Source: Halichondria panicea | Taxonomy: Eukaryota; Porifera; Demospongiae; Suberitida; Halichondriidae | Reading direction: 5' to 3' | NCBI RefSeq assembly: GCF_963675165.1 | Contig: NC_087377.1 | Coordinates: 6,093,122-6,157,121 of the forward strand | Length of the DNA stretch: 64,000 bases | In this document: positions 45,085 to 54,480 of the stretch, piece by piece | Layout: every line of letters begins with the position of its first letter | Numbering within the stretch: position 1 is the stretch's first letter | Notes under the pieces: generated by a model | The model's database searches: none | Told to the model about the DNA's origin: nothing | Seen by the model: the letters and a program-made list of their open reading frames with translations, nothing else | Position numbers and translations under genes: made by a program

Positions 45085-46534
45085 TCAGTAACCACGGTGC
45101 ATGGGTGTCCAAGTATGTACAGTCTCTAGCTCATAGTTACTTTCGTGTTTGTTGACACATCGTGAGGCGTAAGCCACCGGGTGTATTGATTGTTGTTGGG
45201 CCAAGACAGCACCCAACCCGACTGTACTTGCATCAGTCTCCAAAACAAAACTGCAGTTAGGGCCAAACCGAGGATATGTCAACACAGGGGTAGTCGTCAG
45301 CGCCAATTTCAGCTTCTCAAAAGCGGACTTGCACTCTCCAGTCCATCGAAACGGAACGTCTTTAGTTTGTGTAGTGGAGCAGCCACTTCAGCAAACTTAG
45401 GTACGAAGCGACGGTAGTAGGACGCAAGTCCTAGGAAACGTTTCAGGGATGTCATATCCACAGGACACAGGTAACACTTGATCCTTTCCGTTTTTGACGG
45501 GTCTGGTTCAATACCAGTCGCAGAGACTGCGTGACCAAAGAGACTACGTGACCAAGAAAATTGACTTTATCTTTCAGGAGCTCACATTTCTTTGGCTTTA
45601 ACCGAAGCAAAGCCAGCGACTAAACACTTGGCGTAGATGTTGTAGGTGGTCCTGGAACGTCTTGGAAGCGTCATCGAGGTATACAAAACAACAATGATAC
45701 TCCAACCCAGAAAGAACTCTCTGCATTACCCGTTGAAAAGTGGCAGGTGCATTACACAAACCGAATGGCATCTCAAAGAGGCCATTGTGAGTAGTGAAGG
45801 CACTCTTCTGGCGAGCATCAGCGTCAAGCTTGATCTGCCAGTAACCAGAAGCAAGGTCTAGGGAAGTGAAGTATTTTGTTTTGCCGAGTCCACACGTGGT
45901 AGAGGGTACACGTCTTTGCGTGTGAGAGAGTTAAGTCGACGATAATCTACACAAAACCTGAGGATACCGTCTTTTTTGGGCACCAATACGACAGGGTTTG
46001 CCCAGCCCAAGGGCTACAGGAAGGCTCTTGTTCCTGCATAGCAACGACCATTCGATCAAGTTCAGCACGTCGTATCACGGGGGTGCGATAGGGCGGTTGA
46101 TGTACAGGCGAGCGATCACCAGTGTCGAGGGTATCAACGAGGTCTGTACAACCAAGTTCGGTATCATCCAATGCAAATACATCAGCATCGGTTTCTGCTG
46201 GGGCTAGTTTATCACCAGGGAGGCTCAAAACATTAAGCAGTTTCTTTGCACGCTCAACCGTGGGGGCTTTACTGCTAGTTTGACAACTCTCAACCGTACT
46301 TCGTTCACCTTTAGTAGCGGAAAGGTCTACCAATTTTACAGTTCCCAACTCAAAACACTCGTATAAACGAACAGGGATACCTTGTGGATTCTCAATGGGT
46401 AGTAACACCTTATTCTCGTACACAGTGACAAGCGATTCTGATAGTTCTAAACCCAAAAGGCTCAAGGCCTCACGGTTAGGCTCATCTAGCGTATGTTTAA
46501 CATCACAGTCAATCAATTTGTAACGTAAGTGCAC
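45085..46534 (-). pseudogene. Gypsy-1 reverse transcriptase / RNase H remnants
   Basis: The minus strand from 46534 carries pre-RT sequence with DVFALDDTELGCTDLV and SPVHQPPYRTPVIRRAELD, then broken RT blocks through about 45400 (primer words GFVCNAPATF-like around 45750). The RNase H start PVLTYPRFGPNCSFVLETDA and VGLGAVLAQQQ with its Asp lies at 45300-45190. Duplicated words (for example gagactgcgtgaccaa / gagactacgtgaccaa near 45515-45560) lie in the broken stretches. Confidence 0.82.
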
Positions 46535-46559
46535 TCACCAAATTAACCTTGAGCATTTT

Positions 46560-48094
46560 CTCTTCTGCCTTGCTTTGTCTCAGCTTCAACAGTGACTACT
46601 TGGACACCAAGCGGCAGTAACGAGTTCATCCCCAGTAAACATGGCTGTTCGCTATCGGGCTGTATAAACACTGGTACTGTCTAATACAAAGGGATACTTG
46701 GGCAGTAATACATAACTCCTTGCCTCCCCTTCTGGCCATCCTTGCCATAGAGTTTCACTGTGGGTAGTTCTAGCATGGGGGCATCCTGTCCAGTCTCACG
46801 AATGTGTCGGGCTACCTCATGGAATGCGGATCGTGACAGGACTGGGCTCCAGTATCGCCAGAATCGGGATCCCTTCTACATCAATTGTTATTTCCACCTT
46901 TCGTAGAGGCAATTATAGTGTTCACATCGCTACCCTCTTGTAGTCTTTCGGCTAATAGTTGCTCTAGCTGAGCCTCGGTTAGATCCTCGGGTCGCACACG
47001 CGTCACTACAGCACTGGTGTTAGCGGTCCTGAAAGTTCGTCCAGGGGCTTCTCTCTTGTGCGACGAAGGTGACCAACTTCCTTGCACAGATGGCAACGTC
47101 TTGCGTCACCAGTCTTCTGTTCACTATTCGGTTTCTTGACAATGTGATCGTCCAGCTTGAACTGTTTAGTTCTGCCTGGTTCTCTGGTCCTAGCCGACTC
47201 TTGGTACTGTTTTTCGTATTCTTTGAGCAGTTTCTCTGCCATACAACTTTCAGGGCTTGATAGAAGCAGCCTTTCAGTAGTCGGTCAAAGTCTTTGCCGC
47301 CCATGGATGGGTAACCAAGGCGTTGGATACTTAGACCCAACTGTTCAGTGGTCTCATCGCCTTGTATTCTTCTGTGGAACTCGTAACTCTTCCATTCCAC
47401 CGGGTAGCACTGCTGACATCAGTCTTGCTACTATCTGGGAGGTTTCCGTACGCTGACTTCTCCAAGTGTGTTTTCAGGTGATATAACTGATCATCTGGAC
47501 CCCAGCCAGAGAACATGGCTCTCTCCTTGAATAATTCTGCCCATTTACCAAAATTGTCATCGACAGCGTCTTGGCCTTCACCTGTAAACCAAGGTAGAGG
47601 AGGAAGGTGTTGTATAATAGCGGATCTTGCTTGAGCAGCCATAGCATCCGTTTGTGCCTTCATTAGATGGGTCCCATGATTAGACGGGTCCCATGACGCT
47701 GGTATCAGACTCGGGTATAAGTAGTAGGGGGGGTACAAACACTGGAGCCACTGGAGCCGTTGCAGACAAAATTGCCGTCTCTCCGTCATCACGCAATGTC
47801 GTGTCTTCACCAAGATCAGCAGGGGTACTAGTAGACGAAGAGTCATCATCGGCTATCGGTTCGGCTACGCCATGTGTGGTTTCCAGGTAGCCGGGTCTTC
47901 TCGTTCTCATGGCTCTTATTCAAGTCATATATCCACGTTTCCATCCATTTAGTAGCTTCCTTACGATCAGTTTCTTTGTTGAGCACCTCTGCTCGCAAAT
48001 TCTCGAGCGTACGCAGACTCTCAAGTTCACCTCGCATCACCAACTGACTTAGCTCTAGTTCTGTGATTGGGACTTGTGATTGGGACTCTTCCAA
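46560..48094 (-). pseudogene. Gypsy-1 gag and protease remnants
   Basis: Gag starts near 48094 on the minus strand (MEESQSQVPITELELSQLV, coiled-coil-like Leu/Glu-rich). It continues with LPPLPWFTGEGQDAVDDNF and FSGWGPDDQLYHLKTHLEKSA, and a single zinc knuckle CHLCKEVGHLRR near 47060. The aspartic protease active site DTGAQS is readable at 46857-46841 but out of frame with its neighbours. Short tandem repeats (gggtcccatga twice near 47670-47698) interrupt it. Confidence 0.8.
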
Positions 48095-48335
48095 CTTCAG
48101 TTTAGTCTACTGATTGAAGCTTTTCCACCACTTCTTCCTTTTCCTGTAGCTGGGCACACGTAGGCTTTCAAGCTGGGATGTCAAGTCCTCAACGGTCGGT
48201 TCACCCATCTCTATTACTTGAACTCTAGCTCTTCCTGAGCTTCTGCTTGAACTTGTTCCAGTTGTCTTAGTTCACGATTAGTCATAAGCGTTAAGCAGCT
48301 GCTAACTAGCACCTGTTCATCAGGTCCTGGCAGAA

Positions 48336-48489
48336 TGTCACGCAGGACTATGGCACCAGTTAGTTCAATGTAAGTCAATGTTCATATAATATGACACAGG
48401 CATCCAAAGCAGAGATGATACATTCAATCATAAAGTATATTCAGCACAACACACGTGCTGCTATTAATAGACTAACCTATAGCTATTAA
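48336..48489 (-). repeat. Gypsy-1 5' LTR, truncated
   Basis: Matches the 3' LTR from TGTCACGCAGG (plus-strand reading) to agctattaa and then diverges into ccggccgcag. About 65 bp of its outer (U3) end are missing, so no target duplication can be compared. Confidence 0.85.
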
Positions 48490-49127
48490 CCGGCCGCAGA
48501 CGCATTTATGCGTCATGTAATCCGGCTTCTCTCTGCTCTAACTCTCTGCTCTAAAGAAACCAGGGAGCGGCTCGCTACTACTACGTCCAGTTACTGTTCA
48601 GGTAAGTATATATGCAGTCAAAACTTTCTACTGTGCAGAAAATATTTTGGCAATACACGCTTGAATATGTAGCTAGCTTACAAATTAATTATTGGCATGA
48701 ACAAACACTATCAAAAAATTATAGAGCTACTAGCATGGCTAAGAGGCCACACTAGATCAGTGAGGAGGTGCTGCATGAAATTGTGGGCTATCCACTAGCT
48801 CTGGGACCTGCACAGATTGACATAGAAGACCCAGTAGCTGAGTACAGCAAGGTAACAGAGATGTGCCAGTCATGAGGGCAGTGATGATGAGTTTTCTGAC
48901 AGGAGCTTGAAGACAAATAAAATGGCTTCACTCAATGTATAGAATAAAAACAAGAACATCAAATACCCGGTACAGTACAACAATAATTACAACATTAAAT
49001 TATCAAAAATGTAGATCTGGATAGGACATCGACACTGCATGACCTGAACACTGTTGTGAACCACCAACGTCAACCTTCCTGTACATGGAATTGTCTGTGC
49101 GCGTGTATATATGCGTGTAAGTGGATT
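48490..49127. other. Spacer with possible noncoding exon
   Basis: tctctgctctaactctctgctct is a duplicated word (48533-48554). A good donor ctgttcag|gtaagta occurs at 48600. An ATG frame at 48734 (MAKRPH) stops at once. No supported gene. Confidence 0.4.
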
Positions 49128-49149
49128 TGTGTGTGTGTTGTGTGCGTAC

Positions 49150-49185
<36 letters not shown>

Positions 49186-49335
49186 ACGTATGTGTGTGTG
49201 TGTTTGCGTTTGCGTATGTATGTGTGTGTGTGTGTTTGCGTGCGTGTGTGTGTGTAGTTTGTGTGTGTAGTTTGCGTGCGTGTGTGTGTGTGTGTGTGTG
49301 CGGGAGTGTATGCTTGTATGTGTGCGTGTGTCAAA
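49128..49335 (+). repeat. (TG)n-type microsatellite
   Basis: Simple TG/TGCG repeats with tgcgtacgtatg twice. Unlike the 1-18.6 kb satellite, it lacks the GTGCACGCCGTG word, so it is treated as an independent microsatellite. Confidence 0.85.
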
Positions 49336-50068
49336 CCGTGTATTCTACTCTTGACAGAGGCGACTCCAAGGTACTCCAAAAGGGACCCAGTGGCAGTGCA
49401 TACAGTGGCAGTGTCAAGTGCATAGTGTGACAGCAAAGTATCAGCAGTAGCCACAGACATCAACAGATGTCAGACACTTTTTATATCTATTGTTAGTTAC
49501 GCAAAGAATTATAATCGTTACTGATGGTAAAAAAAAAGTTTTTCAAGGCTCGAAGAACAAAGGCGAGGCTATTATTTTACTATTCAAGGGCGATATATAA
49601 TTACATAATACTCAGGGACTGGACAAGGAATTTTGTTATAATGAGATTCATACACATGGCGTCATCGCATTGGAATGTTTATCACGTGTGTGGGTGGAAA
49701 ACGTCTGCAATTACTAGTGGGGGTGGGGGGTGGAGCTTTGATCACACCGTAGCTAGTTGATCGAATTTGTTGTAGGCGAGAACTTGTTTCCTGCTGCGCA
49801 AGACAGAGTGCAGCCAAACAAGAAAGTTAGGAGGAGATCTCAGGGACAATTCAGGTAAATCTTAGCATGTTGTTTGTGTAGACCATGATAACCTATGAAT
49901 CTGCTTTTGCGCAGCTGGATTTCATCAGTATAATATTATGATATGTACATCAGGATTCCAGCTGGAAAAGATAGGATCTAACTAAGCTGGAACAAATCCT
50001 CTTTTTACAAGGAAATTTCATTTTAATTGGTCACATGATGGTCACATGATTTTTATTTTCATTTAAAT
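49336..50068. other. Spacer with a possible noncoding exon
   Basis: A segment ending ggagatctcagggacaattcag|gtaaatc (donor at 49856) resembles the repeated exon-like units further right, but weakly. Word duplications: ccagtggcagtg/acagtggcagtg near 49390 and ggtcacatgat twice near 50030. No ORF supported. Confidence 0.4.
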
Positions 50069-50640
50069 TCAGAGGAGGGAGGACCTAATTATCGCGACCT
50101 TTTAATTACATTCTTTGAACGATTCATCTTCTCTTTCTTTATAACCTCTACATATTGGGACACACAGAACAGTACTGTAGTATGAGTGACAGGCACAGAG
50201 CAAACCGCTAGAAGCTGAGACTGTTAGTGTCATTGATGTTCTTCATGTTGGAAACACTCTGAACTAAACAATTCCATGTTGCACAGAGACAGGAGTGCCT
50301 GGGGTGCTTCTCACAGGGATCTTGGAGACAGGAGTGCCTGGGGTGTTCCTCATAGGGATCCTGTCTCCAGGATCAAGAGTGCTTCTCACAGAGACAAGAT
50401 CAGAGTGCCTGAGATGCTGGATCTTAGAGATAGGAGTACTTGAGGTGCTTCTTATAGGGGTCCTATTACCTTCAGGTCCTGACAACTTGGCCATAGTCCA
50501 GTAGCTTACTTCTCTAGCCTTGTGTCCAATATGTAGAGGTTATAAAGAAAGAAAAGATGAATCGTTCAAAGAATGTCGTTAAAAGGTCGCGATAATTAGC
50601 TAATTAGAGCTAAGGTTAATGGTGTCCTCCCTCCTCTGAC
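50069..50640. mobile_element. Long foldback element with central minisatellite
   Basis: The left arm 50069-50165 (cagaggagggaggac, ttatcgcgacctttta, gattcatcttctctttcttt) is mirrored by 50521-50640. The mirror is nearly perfect over about 75 bp at the inner part and has one 20-bp insertion. A candidate 6-bp direct repeat TTAAAT flanks it (50063-50068 and 50641-50646). The core is a minisatellite with a unit of about 39-42 bp (ggagacaggagtgcctggg), which gives a repetitive Thr-Pro/Arg minus-strand ORF. No transposase. Confidence 0.7.
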
Positions 50641-50779
50641 TTAAATTATTATGACAAAACAATATGTGCAATTACTATGTTTAATATTGAATACTTTTCG
50701 ATGTATGTGACGTTAATTCATACGTAGTACCGCCCACCGCGGAACCATTAATTTTAAATTACTTTCATTATCAGCTCCT

Positions 50780-50935
50780 AGCAAAGAAAGATGTGTAGCT
50801 AAGAAGCAGTAGCAGAAAACTGCAGGCAACCAGGATCTCTGAGTTTTGAACGGAGCAGGTAACCAGCCAAGGCCCCAGCGAAGGATCATTTCACAAGTAA
50901 GCTCTGTGTGTGTATAGCGATCATCATTTTGCTAC
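50780..50935 (+). repeat. Exon-like repeat unit 1 with conserved splice donor
   Basis: Starts agcaaagaaagatg and includes gcaaccaggatctctgag and accagccaaggccccagcg. It ends at a donor-like cacaagtaagctctgtgtgtg (50896). Related to units at 52530-52700 and 52835-53000. Confidence 0.6.
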
Positions 50936-51128
50936 TTTAGAAGCCTTTTGAGATGAGTATACGGCACCTCGCTAATTAGATTCATAAATGAGTAGGCGTG
51001 ATTTCCGGTGTCACGTGGGCTAACTGGGTGTGGCACTGGTTGTCATGGAACACATTTTCATAGAAACAAAAATAATAAAGTGATTTGAAGTGAGATTTGA
51101 AGTGATTGGATTGTTGGACAAGTTACTG

Positions 51129-51238
51129 AATCATGGAATGAAAACTATTGGATGCCTATAATCATGGAATGAATGAACACAACACTATTGGATGCCTATA
51201 ATCATGGAATGAATGAACACAACACTATTGGATGCCTA
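51129..51238 (+). repeat. 40-bp tandem repeat inside the Merlin element
   Basis: The unit containing ggatgcctataatcatgg and aatgaacacaacactatt is repeated twice fully and flanked by partial copies. It lies between the left TIR and the transposase stop codon. Confidence 0.9.
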
Positions 51239-52281
51239 TTAATGCCGCTGAATAAATGATTGTACCCGCCGTGGACTAGACTGAGCATAATTTGATGTTA
51301 TCAAATGACACTCTGTGGGTTCTCCCACTTCTCTCTCGCCACATAAATTCCACATAAATTCATCCAAGTAGCTGGGTAGTTGATTACTGTCAACCCCCTT
51401 CATCCTCTTGAACTTCGTCTTACACCTATTCCAATACGACTCGACATGTTGGGTGTGAGTTCCAGTTACAGGATCTACAAATGTGACGGAATGGTTTACA
51501 GTGCTTACATTTGGTAAGCTACCAACGCCATTGTAGGCTGCCCATTGATCTGAGTGAACTATTGTCCCAGGAGCTACATGTGATTGAATAATGGGCAGAA
51601 GTGTTGCTACTGTTCGGTTAGGAACTATCCCTAGGGCAGGAGAAAGAGAAACAGAAACGTCTACTAGTCCAAAAACCCATATCTCACTTGATGTGGCCCT
51701 TCCTCTGTGATGCTGTATAGCATACAAAGTTATAGCAACGTACACTAGTAAATTTTCACCTTAGGTTTATGTCGAAATAGAGATTCATCAATTTGGACAG
51801 TGACCCCTGGCCCACCTAACACAACCACGGTCTGAAGCAACTTGGCTGAGCAGACTTCTCTCAACCACTGGTAGGTATCAACAGCTAACAACCTCCACCA
51901 GCTCAACTGCTGATGTAACAGGGAACTCCCAAGCCCACAATTGAATCAACAGTAGCCATTTCTGTAAAGTCAATTTTGACTTGGAAAAGAAGCTCCCAGC
52001 ACAGATCGATTTTCGTGTCTTACACTGCCTACACCACCAGCTACTTCCATCACTAACATCTCGTCTTGGTCTCTCAACCATTGGTATATTGCACCTAACC
52101 ATCATTTATATACTATTATCATTGTTTTGTGATGAATTAATTTATTATTATTATTATTATGTTTTTAATTATTGTACCTTGAACAATCACAGCTAGATGC
52201 CAGCAGATGTTTCCCCCGAAGATAAGTAATAATTCTATCCACCCCACCATACACAATTGGTCCTAACTCCAAGAAGGACAT
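51239..52281 (-). pseudogene. Merlin transposase, three exons, one frame break
   Basis: Exon 1 52281-52178 (MSFLELGPIVYGGVDRII..., ending with a C-x-C pair), intron 52177-52095, exon 2 52094-51760, intron 51759-51713 (47 bp), exon 3 51712-51239. The splice signals are GT/AG with phases that fit. Domains: zinc-ribbon-like Cys pairs (CDCSR and WWCRQCKTRKS), a helical region (KWLLLIQLWAWEFPVTSA), then the DDE core with VQIDESLFRH (first Asp, near 51785), VHSDQWAAYNG (second) and HTQHVESYWNR (Glu). Exon 2 carries a one-base-surplus frame change after VELVEV, before AVDTYQWLREV. Apart from this it is complete, so the damage looks recent. Confidence 0.85.
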
Positions 52282-52416
52282 CCTTATAATTTGTTCACCA
52301 GAAATAGCCTTCAATTTCGCGCCAAACTACCGCCAAACTAGCTGGCTATTTGCCACGTGACTTCCGGTGTTACGCCCACTCATTTATGAATCTAATTAGC
52401 GACGTGCCGTATACTC

Positions 52417-52529
52417 CACCTGATCCTGCTTGTCCACCTACTATGAAATATACTGAAAGAATAGTTTAGTTAGTTTAGAGCCTGTTTTTTTAGTGTAGTG
52501 TACAAGGTTTGATATTCAATCTAGCAAAG
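52417..52529. other. Spacer between Merlin and unit 2
   Basis: Contains gtgtagtgtacaaggtttgatattcaat, which is repeated before unit 3 (52790). It is therefore part of a repeat period of about 308 bp. Confidence 0.5.
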
Positions 52530-53000
52530 AAAGATGCATAACTTGGAAACAGTGACAGTTTTCTTTATTCAACTTCGTAGCAAAGTAGTCTACAGTAGTT
52601 ACTGTGTCAGGATCTCCTGGTTTCCAACGGAAAAGTCAACCAGCCAAGGCCAGAGCGAGGGATCTCTTCAGAGGTAAGCGTATTATAGCAAGAGCTAGTA
52701 TAAGCCTTCATAAGCCTCTGAGCTGATTTAATATGCTGCCTAGATAGCTTATGAGTGTGTAAAGTATACTTGTGTAGAAGCTGTTTTTAGAGTGTAGTGT
52801 CAGTGTTTGATATTCAATTATTATTCTTTTCAGTATGGCAAAGAAAGATGCACCCCTTAGTAAGCACCCCTTAGTAACAGTAACAGTTCTCTTCACTCTG
52901 TCAGGACCTCCAATCTGAACAGTCAACCAGCCAAGGACAGAGCGAGATTTTACTTCAGAGGTAAGCTTTGTGTGCGTATGATTATAGCGATGCGGCTTGT
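52530..53000 (+). repeat. Exon-like repeat units 2 and 3 (period ~308 bp) with conserved donors
   Basis: Both units share gcaaagaaagatgca, gtcagga(t/c)ctcc, tcaaccagccaagg, agagcgag and a final cttcagag|gtaagc. Donor positions are 52674 and 52961. The upstream spacers also align. Coding is not apparent; the donors suggest alternative noncoding first exons or an exon duplicated with its intron. A word caccccttagtaa is duplicated at 52851-52877. Confidence 0.6.
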
Positions 53001-53284
53001 ACATAGTGTTCTTAGCTGATAATGCGCTTACCTATGTAGTGTACTGGCTCAAATACAGAATCCTATATGTACGCAGAAGCCTATATGTACGCTCAGCAGT
53101 GTTGCAATGTAAAGGGGTCATCATTGATTTGCTGTTGGTCTCATCCACAATGTATTCTGTTATCAGCTGTGATGAATGCTGGAATTTTGTCTTGAATCGG
53201 AGATCGGAAAGTTTGGGCCAACAGATTGGTTGAGATGGTGGGAGTCTATAGTCAGGCCAGGAGTGGAACTGCTTACAGTAAGTG
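53001..53284. other. Spacer
   Basis: No supported gene. gcctatatgtacgc is duplicated at 53070-53097. Confidence 0.5.
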
Positions 53285-53540
53285 GTGTGCGTGTGTGTGT
53301 GTGTGTGTGTGTGCGTGCGCGCACTTGTGTTGTGTGTACGTGCGTGTGTGTGTGTGTCTGTATGTGTGCCCGCATGTGTGTGTGTATCTGTGTGTGTGTA
53401 TCTGTGTCTTGTGTGTATCTGTGTCTGCATGTGTTTGTATGTGTCTGCCCGCGCGGGTGTGTGTGTGTGTATGTGTATCTGTGCACACGCGCGCGCTTGT
53501 GTGTATCTGTGTGTGTGTGTGTGCCTGTGGCCCGACGCAC
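53285..53540 (+). repeat. TG/TGCG/TGTC microsatellite
   Basis: About 250 bp of TG with gcgcgc and tctgtgtc variants. The overlapping ORFs on both strands are low-complexity shadows. Confidence 0.88.
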
Positions 53541-53678
53541 GACAGGACTGTAAATTGCAAGAAGCAGGCCTCACCATGTGTAAAATGGTACTTTATACCA
53601 TGCTAAATATTATCAGTGCTCTGCCAAAAGTTATGCCTAGGCGTTCCAGCTTGCTTCCAATTGGGACCCCAATTGGGG

Positions 53679-53792
53679 TGATATTTAACATTACATCATC
53701 TTTTGTACTCAGTGACCTTACCTCGTGTTGATACACATTGGCTAAAGTGAAACTGACTAGCTAGTTGCAGTAAACTATATATGCTCGTTACA
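53679..53792 (+). repeat. Gypsy-2 5' LTR
   Basis: Identical by eye to 57985-58103 from gatatttaacattac to ctcgttaca. Its first bases differ (ggggtgata versus tgtcacgata), so the extreme left end is altered or truncated. Confidence 0.9.
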
Positions 53793-53823
53793 TGGTGGCA
53801 GCGGCGGGATCAATTACAAAGAA

Positions 53824-54480
53824 ATGGCAACAGGTGGTTATATGTTACCACCTCCACAAACTCTGGAAATACATGACACCCAAGCAGCAGAAAAATGGAA
53901 GAAATTCAAACGAGCATGGACTAACTATGCACTAGCAACGGAGCTAAACACCAAATCAGAGGCAGTTCAGGTGGCAACTCTACTCACTGTAATTGGAGAA
54001 GAAGCTCGCGAAGTATTCTCCACGTTCACAGACTGGGTAGATGATGACGAGGCCAAGATACTACCAGTGCTGGCCAAATTTGAACAGTATTGTCAGCCCC
54101 GGAAAAACACTCCTTTTGAGAGGTATAGATTCAACCGTCGGTCCCAAGAACAAGGTGAATCATATGATCAGTACAGAACAGCCCTGAGAAAGCTGTGAGT
54201 TCCAGACTATCACTCCAGACGAGATACTAAGAGACAGATTGGTCTTCGGGATCCGAGATCCAAAAGTACGAGAGCGATTATTGCGAGAGTCTAACCTAAC
54301 GTTGGGGAAAACCGATGAAATATGCCGTGCCGCAGAGAGCATGATGATGCAGATGAAAGAAGTGGACGGAAACTCAGGAGCCACTATATATGCAGTCAAG
54401 TCAGAAGTCGAACGAACGAACCAAGAGGGCCGCAGTGGCCGAAAATGTTGGAATTGCGGTAGAAAATGAATTCAACAAGA
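53824..54480 (+). pseudogene. Gypsy-2 gag
   Basis: The ATG at 53824, 31 bp after the LTR, gives MATGGYMLPPPQTLEIHDT and a helical capsid-like region (FERYRFNRRSQEQGESYDQY). A frame change near 54195 leads to TPDEILRDRLVFGIRD and KTDEICRAAESMMMQMK. The zinc-knuckle region is split across frames: RKCWNCGRK (54445-54467), then CNKCRKPNHFAVKC (54511-54552). Confidence 0.85.

Larger units (their letters stand above)
43436..48489 (-). mobile_element. Ty3/Gypsy retrotransposon 1, minus strand, decayed
   Basis: The LTR at 43436-43656 is repeated at 48336-48489 (partial). On the minus strand the order is gag, protease, RT, RNase H and integrase, between the truncated 5' LTR on the right and the 3' LTR on the left. 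A polypurine tract (CAGGGGGGGGGATATG on the minus strand, 43657-43672) sits just inside the 3' LTR. Every ORF is broken, so it cannot transpose by itself. There is no envelope gene. Confidence 0.88.
50955..52416 (-). mobile_element. Merlin (IS1016/IS1595-type) transposon with ~60-bp TIRs
   Basis: The left end GAGTATACGGCACCTCGCTA (50955) and the right end, read as reverse complement, GAGTATACGGCACGTCGCTA match. They stay nearly identical through ttagattcataaatgagt and on to tcacgtgg, about 62 bp in all. The length is 1462 bp. The transposase gene is on the minus strand inside. No certain 8-9-bp target duplication is visible; the palindromic GTATAC at the edge obscures the boundary. It sits between exon-like repeat units 1 and 2. 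Confidence 0.88.

Noticed and set aside
44322-45861. Plus-strand ORFs in the Gypsy-1 region
   Set aside because: Antisense of recognisable minus-strand pol sequence; no motifs on the plus strand.
49128-49335. Eighth block of the TG satellite
   Set aside because: Lacks GTGCACGCCGTG and flanking modules; an ordinary microsatellite. The same applies to 53285-53540.
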